This document shows, piece by piece, positions 33,951 through 37,780 of a DNA stretch of 37,780 bases. The position numbers and the translations under genes were made by a program. The stretch covers positions 1 through 37,780 of the forward strand of contig JAKLZG010000019.1 in the NCBI GenBank assembly GCA_024256165.1, given 5' to 3'. Position 1 is the first letter of the stretch, and the number at the start of each line of letters is the position of its first letter. The stretch comes from Candidatus Methylarchaceae archaeon HK02M2 (GTDB lineage: Archaea; Thermoproteota; Nitrososphaeria; Nitrososphaerales; JACAEJ01). Below the pieces are notes generated by a model. It was not told where the DNA came from. It made no database searches and saw only the letters and a list, made by a program, of their open reading frames with translations.

Positions 33951-34541
33951 ATGGTGTTGACTTTGGTTACTAAACGAGTTGTAATTGTGGGCATTCCTGG
34001 GGTCGGTAAGACAACAGTGGTCAACATGGTAGTGGAACAGATAAAAAAACATAAGTTAACTTTAGAATCTGTTGTATTTGGTACTTTGATGTTTGAGGAA
34101 GCAAAAAATCTAGGCATTAAGCATAGAGATGAAATGAGAAAGTTGCCAGTAGATGACCAGCGTAAACTCCAAATAAAAGCGGCTGAGAAGATAGTAATGA
34201 TGAAACCTGATTTTTTATTTGTAGACACTCACCTCATGATAAACACCAAGGAAGGATATTGGCCCGGTCTTCCATTTGAAGTCTTAAGATCTTTATCTCC
34301 GAGTAATCTGATATTGATAGAAGCTCTACCTCATGAAATAATTTCAAGGCGAACAAGAGATTCCGGAAGGCTTAGAGATTCTGCTGAAGAAGATGCGATT
34401 GACAAAGAGATGGAGATAGCAAGAGGTATGTTGAATACTGCAGCGATAATAAGTGGCGCTCCACTACTTATTGTAATGAATAAAGAAAATCATATAGACG
34501 AGGCTGCCAAACGGATTCTAAAAGCTCTTGATGTGATATGA
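33951..34541 (+). CDS. adkA: Adenylate kinase, archaeal AdkA type
   Basis: This protein reversibly forms two ADP from ATP and AMP. P-loop GIPGVGKTT is at residues 14-22. DTHLMINTKEGYWPGLP and RRTRDSGRLRD are typical of the archaeal form, which lacks the bacterial LID zinc site. 196 aa. The stop is at 34541 and the DUF106 ATG at 34542, so the two genes abut. Confidence 0.95.
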   Translation: MVLTLVTKRVVIVGIPGVGKTTVVNMVVEQIKKHKLTLESVVFGTLMFEEAKNLGIKHRDEMRKLPVDDQRKLQIKAAEKIVMMKPDFLFVDTHLMINTKEGYWPGLPFEVLRSLSPSNLILIEALPHEIISRRTRDSGRLRDSAEEDAIDKEMEIARGMLNTAAIISGAPLLIVMNKENHIDEAAKRILKALDVI

Positions 34542-35051
34542 ATGGTAGACCCAACTATGATGCCCGTAGCTACTTTGTTAGTAACAGCTGTCGCTTTACT
34601 GTTGAGCCTTACTTCAAACACGATAACCCGTCTATTTACAGATGTGGATCGAGCAAGAAGAATAAATACAGAAGTTAAGGCTTTCAGAGATGAACTGAAG
34701 CAAGCTATACAAACAAAAGATAAGGCTAAAGAGAAAAAACTCAAGAAAAGGGAGAAGCAGATGATGGAGTTACAGATGAAAGTAACAAAAGAAAGAATGA
34801 AACCCATGCTTCTCTTTTGGGTCCCGTTCATAGCAGTTTACTATCTTCTTGCTACTTTCCTTGGCGGCTATGATGCTATTGTGGCCGTGTCTCCTATACC
34901 TATTAACCTCTTCATAATAAACATTGGAGTACCGATCGAAGTTAGCGGATCACTAGTAGGTTATGGTTTCAGCCTTTTCTGGTGGTACTTGATTTCATCT
35001 TTCGCTTTCAGTGCAATTATAATGAAGCTTCTTAGAACTAGTCCGAGCTAG
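34542..35051 (+). CDS. DUF106 / EMC3-like membrane insertase (YidC/Oxa1 superfamily)
   Basis: The 169-aa protein has an N-terminal hydrophobic helix (about 6-28). A long charged coiled coil follows (about 40-88, AKEKKLKKREKQMMELQMKV). Two further hydrophobic segments lie at about 92-110 and 137-163. This topology is that of archaeal DUF106 proteins, related to EMC3/TMCO1 and bacterial YidC, which insert membrane proteins. Its place after secY-adk supports the same role. Confidence 0.93.
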   Translation: MVDPTMMPVATLLVTAVALLLSLTSNTITRLFTDVDRARRINTEVKAFRDELKQAIQTKDKAKEKKLKKREKQMMELQMKVTKERMKPMLLFWVPFIAVYYLLATFLGGYDAIVAVSPIPINLFIINIGVPIEVSGSLVGYGFSLFWWYLISSFAFSAIIMKLLRTSPS

Positions 35052-35087
35052 AATGCTTAATAAATTCGTTGAAAACAAATATGATAG

Positions 35088-35678
35088 ATGCCTCTAAAAA
35101 AGAGTAATCTTGTAATTTGTATCTCAGGTATGGCTGGTTCTGGAAAGAGCACTTTAGCTAAAAGAATTGCCAAAAGATACGGTTTGAGATACTTTTCAGG
35201 TGGAGATGCCTTAAAACAAATAGCGATGGAAAAGGGATATCAGCCGAAAATTTATGGATGGTGGGAGAGTAAAGAAGGACTAAGGTTCTTAGAAGAAAGA
35301 ATGAAGTATAAAAAATTCGATAAAAAAGTAGATGATAAATTACTCAAAATGGCAGATAGAGGGAATGTTGTGCTTGATAGCTGGACAATGCCTTGGCTCT
35401 TGGAAAGAGAGGCCTTCAAGATCTGGTTAAAAGTATCTTTAGAGAAGAGAGCAGAAAGGGCATCTAAAAGGGATCGAATGACGCTTCAAAGTACCCTTCG
35501 GATAATACAGGAGAAGGACGAGATGACCAGATCTATCTATAAGAACCTTTATGGGTTTGATTTTGGAAGAGACGTTTCCCCTTTCGATCTCATACTAAAT
35601 ACAGATAGATTCGACCCCCTTGAAGTCTACGATGTAGTCTCCAAAGTTATCGATCTTTATATCAAAAGATTACCATAA
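35088..35678 (+). CDS. cmk: Cytidylate kinase, archaeal
   Basis: This P-loop kinase phosphorylates CMP/dCMP. Walker A is GMAGSGKST (residues 14-22); YFSGGDALKQIAMEKGY is the archaeal Cmk signature, and RASKRDRMTLQST follows near residue 126. Length is 196 aa. The ATG is at 35088. L14e and L34e, which sit beside cmk in some archaea, are absent here. Confidence 0.94.
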   Translation: MPLKKSNLVICISGMAGSGKSTLAKRIAKRYGLRYFSGGDALKQIAMEKGYQPKIYGWWESKEGLRFLEERMKYKKFDKKVDDKLLKMADRGNVVLDSWTMPWLLEREAFKIWLKVSLEKRAERASKRDRMTLQSTLRIIQEKDEMTRSIYKNLYGFDFGRDVSPFDLILNTDRFDPLEVYDVVSKVIDLYIKRLP

Positions 35679-35749
35679 TAAAGCCCTTTAAAAGTTACGT
35701 GCTACAAAGGTTTTTAGTTTAGTATAAATAAAGTAAGAGGAGACCATTT

Positions 35750-36733
35750 TTGCAGGCTTCGATTACTATAGATGAAGATATAACAGATTTAAGTTATGGT
35801 TACGATCCATACAAGCGTCCTATAAAAACTCTCTTGGATTATGGGGTCGTACTCCTAGACAAGCCTCCAGGGCCGACTAGCCATGAAGTTGTATCTTGGG
35901 TGCGAAAGATGCTGGGAGTGGAAAAGGCAGGACATAGTGGAACTCTGGACCCCCTTGTAACGGGAATGCTACCAATAGGGTTAGGTGAAGGAACAAAAGC
36001 TCTATCACTCCTCTTATTAGGACCTAAGGAGTATTATGCTGTTGCGAGAATTCACAATCCAATGAATCTGACAAGGCTAAAACAAGTTATCTCTGAATTT
36101 ACAGGAGAAATTTATCAACGCCCCCCTCAAAGATCGTCTGTGAAGAGAGCCACAAGGACTCGTACTATCTACAATCTAGATTTGATCGAGCAGAGTGGCA
36201 ATCTAATCCTCTTAAGAGTTCTCTGCCAAGCTGGAACTTATGTGAGAAAGCTCATTTACGATATCGGGGAAATCTTGGGCTCGGGCGCTACCATGGTAGA
36301 GTTAAGAAGAACGAAGGTCAGCGATCTGAATGAAGAAGATGGATTGGTTAGGCTTCATGATCTATTGGATGGAGTTTATGAATGGAAAGAGGGGAATGAA
36401 GATAAGATAAGGAAGTTCATAAGACCTATAGAGTTTGCTACATCTTCTATAAAGGCGGTTGTAATGCGAGATTCAGCCGTGGATGCTATCTGTCATGGAG
36501 CGCAATTGGCTGTACCTGGGATATTGCAGATATCGCCTAATATCTTGAAAGGGGATATAATATGTATGTATACTTTGAAGGATGAGTTGGTAGCAATAGG
36601 AGAGGCTTTGATGTCTACAAATGAGATAGTAAATGCGAGTAAAGGGCTGGCCTTTATGACAAAGCGTGTAATAATGAAGGTCAGTACATATCCTGAACTA
36701 TGGCGATCATCAAAAATTGACTTAAAAGAGTAA
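35750..36733 (+). CDS. truB: Cbf5/TruB-type tRNA and rRNA pseudouridine synthase
   Basis: This is the archaeal Cbf5 protein, which works with H/ACA guide RNAs and also modifies U55 in tRNA. The catalytic Asp is D67 in GHSGTLDPLVTGML, followed by PIGLGEGTK. RPPQRSSVKRATRTR and CQAGTYVRKLIYDIG follow. A C-terminal PUA domain (about 230-310) contains DAICHGAQLAVPGIL. TTG start at 35750, with AGAGGAG about 8 nt before. Length is 327 aa. Confidence 0.96.
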   Translation: MQASITIDEDITDLSYGYDPYKRPIKTLLDYGVVLLDKPPGPTSHEVVSWVRKMLGVEKAGHSGTLDPLVTGMLPIGLGEGTKALSLLLLGPKEYYAVARIHNPMNLTRLKQVISEFTGEIYQRPPQRSSVKRATRTRTIYNLDLIEQSGNLILLRVLCQAGTYVRKLIYDIGEILGSGATMVELRRTKVSDLNEEDGLVRLHDLLDGVYEWKEGNEDKIRKFIRPIEFATSSIKAVVMRDSAVDAICHGAQLAVPGILQISPNILKGDIICMYTLKDELVAIGEALMSTNEIVNASKGLAFMTKRVIMKVSTYPELWRSSKIDLKE

Positions 36734-36739
36734 ATATAA

Positions 36740-37684
36740 ATGAAGATCAGACTTCTTTCTCCAACATTTGGTGGTACATCAGGTGTTGGAAGACATGTCG
36801 AATCTCTCTCAAAAAAATTGATGAATAAAGGATACGAAGTTACGGTCGTCTCAACAAATAACACACCTTACATCCCTGTTAAAAATCTTAAGAATCTTAG
36901 CTGGGCGTTTTTTTCTTGCTTGAAGCGAGAGAGAGCAGATATAATTCATGCCCATAACTTGCCAAGCATGATCCCAGCAAAGACCGTGGAAGGTAAAAGA
37001 ATATTATCAATTCATGGATATTATTCATCACAAATAGAGTTATTGCATGGAAAGATCTTAGGAAAGGTGTTAAGTCTTTATGAAAAGAAGGTTCTTAATT
37101 GGGCAGATTCCATCACATGCATCAGTAAAGATACTACACACATCTACCGCAATATAGGATTCAATGTCGAATATGTACCGAATGCTGTAGATGTCAGTAA
37201 AATCGAAGAAATTTGTAGAGATGTTGAGCGTAGACCGAGAAGAATCGTCTACGTTGGGAGAATGACGAAAGAAAAGGGTTACGGTGTTTTAATTAAAGCT
37301 TTAAAATTGTTATCAGATTATGAATTCATAACTGTTCATGGAAGACCTTGGATTGAAGCTATTAAATTGATAGCATCTTCAAAAGTATTGATTGTGCCAA
37401 GTTTTATGGAGGGATTGCCTACAGTAATATTAGAAGCCTTTGCTTCTGGAACGGCTGTGATAGCATCTGAAATAGGGGGGATTTTTGAGTTGATCAAAGA
37501 CAAAGTAAACGGGTATTTATTCAAGCCTGGAGATTATTATAAACTTGCAAATCTAATAGATTTAGTTTTAAAAGATGAGAGAATTCATAAAAATATTACT
37601 AATAAAGCTAAAGATAAAGTTAAGAGAGAATACGATTGGGAGCAAGTTATCCGTAAATACATACGAATATATGAAGAGAGTTGA
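36740..37684 (+). CDS. GT-B fold glycosyltransferase (GT1/GT4 type)
   Basis: The N-terminal SPTFGGTSGVGRHVESLSKK is the glycine-rich acceptor-side loop, followed by ADIIHAHNLPSM. The donor domain starts with RRIVYVGRMTKEKGYGVLIK (about 168-187) and includes PSFMEGLPTVILEAFASGTA, the E-x7-E-type motif of GT4 enzymes. 314 aa, no signal or membrane segment. Substrate unknown; possibly a surface or S-layer glycan enzyme. It is unrelated in function to the ribosomal run it follows. Confidence 0.9.
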   Translation: MKIRLLSPTFGGTSGVGRHVESLSKKLMNKGYEVTVVSTNNTPYIPVKNLKNLSWAFFSCLKRERADIIHAHNLPSMIPAKTVEGKRILSIHGYYSSQIELLHGKILGKVLSLYEKKVLNWADSITCISKDTTHIYRNIGFNVEYVPNAVDVSKIEEICRDVERRPRRIVYVGRMTKEKGYGVLIKALKLLSDYEFITVHGRPWIEAIKLIASSKVLIVPSFMEGLPTVILEAFASGTAVIASEIGGIFELIKDKVNGYLFKPGDYYKLANLIDLVLKDERIHKNITNKAKDKVKREYDWEQVIRKYIRIYEES

Positions 37685-37780
37685 TTTTTTTAATGAAGAT
37701 CGGTATAATAACAAATTATAATGTCAAACTAGAGTTGATAGATAAAAGTTAAGAAGATTTCTTGGCTAGTATTACGATTT

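Overview
This is an archaeal chromosome segment of mostly single-copy information-processing genes. The family D DNA polymerase (both subunits), Orc1/Cdc6, LSm, SepF, aCPSF1, a pair of 20S proteasome beta subunits, aRF1, G1P dehydrogenase and GGGP synthase make the archaeal assignment secure. PolD plus SepF argues against Sulfolobales-type Crenarchaeota. A noncatalytic beta subunit resembling crenarchaeal PsmB1 points to the TACK side, so a Thaumarchaeota-, Aigarchaeota- or Bathyarchaeia-related lineage is my best inference; I cannot fix the phylum from sequence alone. There is no mobile element and no CRISPR array. TTG and GTG starts are frequent. Layout: (1) 1-9.3 kb is a replication region, clearly AT-richer than the rest. 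It holds the N-terminal 930 or so codons of PolD large subunit DP2 (running off the left edge), a small Cys4 protein, GGGP synthase, Elf1, three unrecognised plus-strand genes (two with winged-helix regions), Orc1/Cdc6, PolD small subunit DP1 and LSm. Origin-recognition-box-like repeats flank an AT-rich stretch just upstream of orc1/cdc6, so this is very probably a chromosomal replication origin. (2) 9.3-25 kb is a mixed housekeeping block: PUA-domain protein, SepF, aCPSF1 with a catalytic proteasome beta subunit, G1P dehydrogenase, FKBP-type isomerase, a class V aminotransferase, NMN adenylyltransferase, a DUF429 protein, RNA 3'-phosphate cyclase, the noncatalytic proteasome beta subunit, a GC-richer pair (membrane protein and methyltransferase), a GDT1/UPF0016 transporter, ribosomal protein L37e (55 aa), an ADP-dependent sugar kinase, a 4-oxalocrotonate-type tautomerase, a tRNA-Leu(CAA) with two probable short introns, a Zn-ribbon membrane protein and UMP kinase. 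(3) 24.7-37.7 kb is all on the plus strand: aRF1, ValRS, then the distal half of the archaeal spc ribosomal operon (L6-L32e-L19e-L18-S5-L30-L15-SecY-Adk-DUF106/EMC3-like-Cmk-Cbf5/TruB) and a GT-B glycosyltransferase. The genes proximal to L6 in the usual operon (S8, S14, L5 and so on) are not here; ValRS takes their place. Functionally the window joins replication initiation and elongation (Orc1/Cdc6, origin, PolD), the committed steps of archaeal ether lipid synthesis (G1PDH and GGGPS), RNA 3'-end processing and transcription termination (aCPSF1, RtcA), protein turnover, and translation plus membrane insertion. The most noteworthy items are the origin with its flanking uncharacterised winged-helix genes and shared GTGAT-type inverted repeats, the tRNA-Leu with two introns, and an rtcA that seems to lack an ATG, GTG or TTG start.
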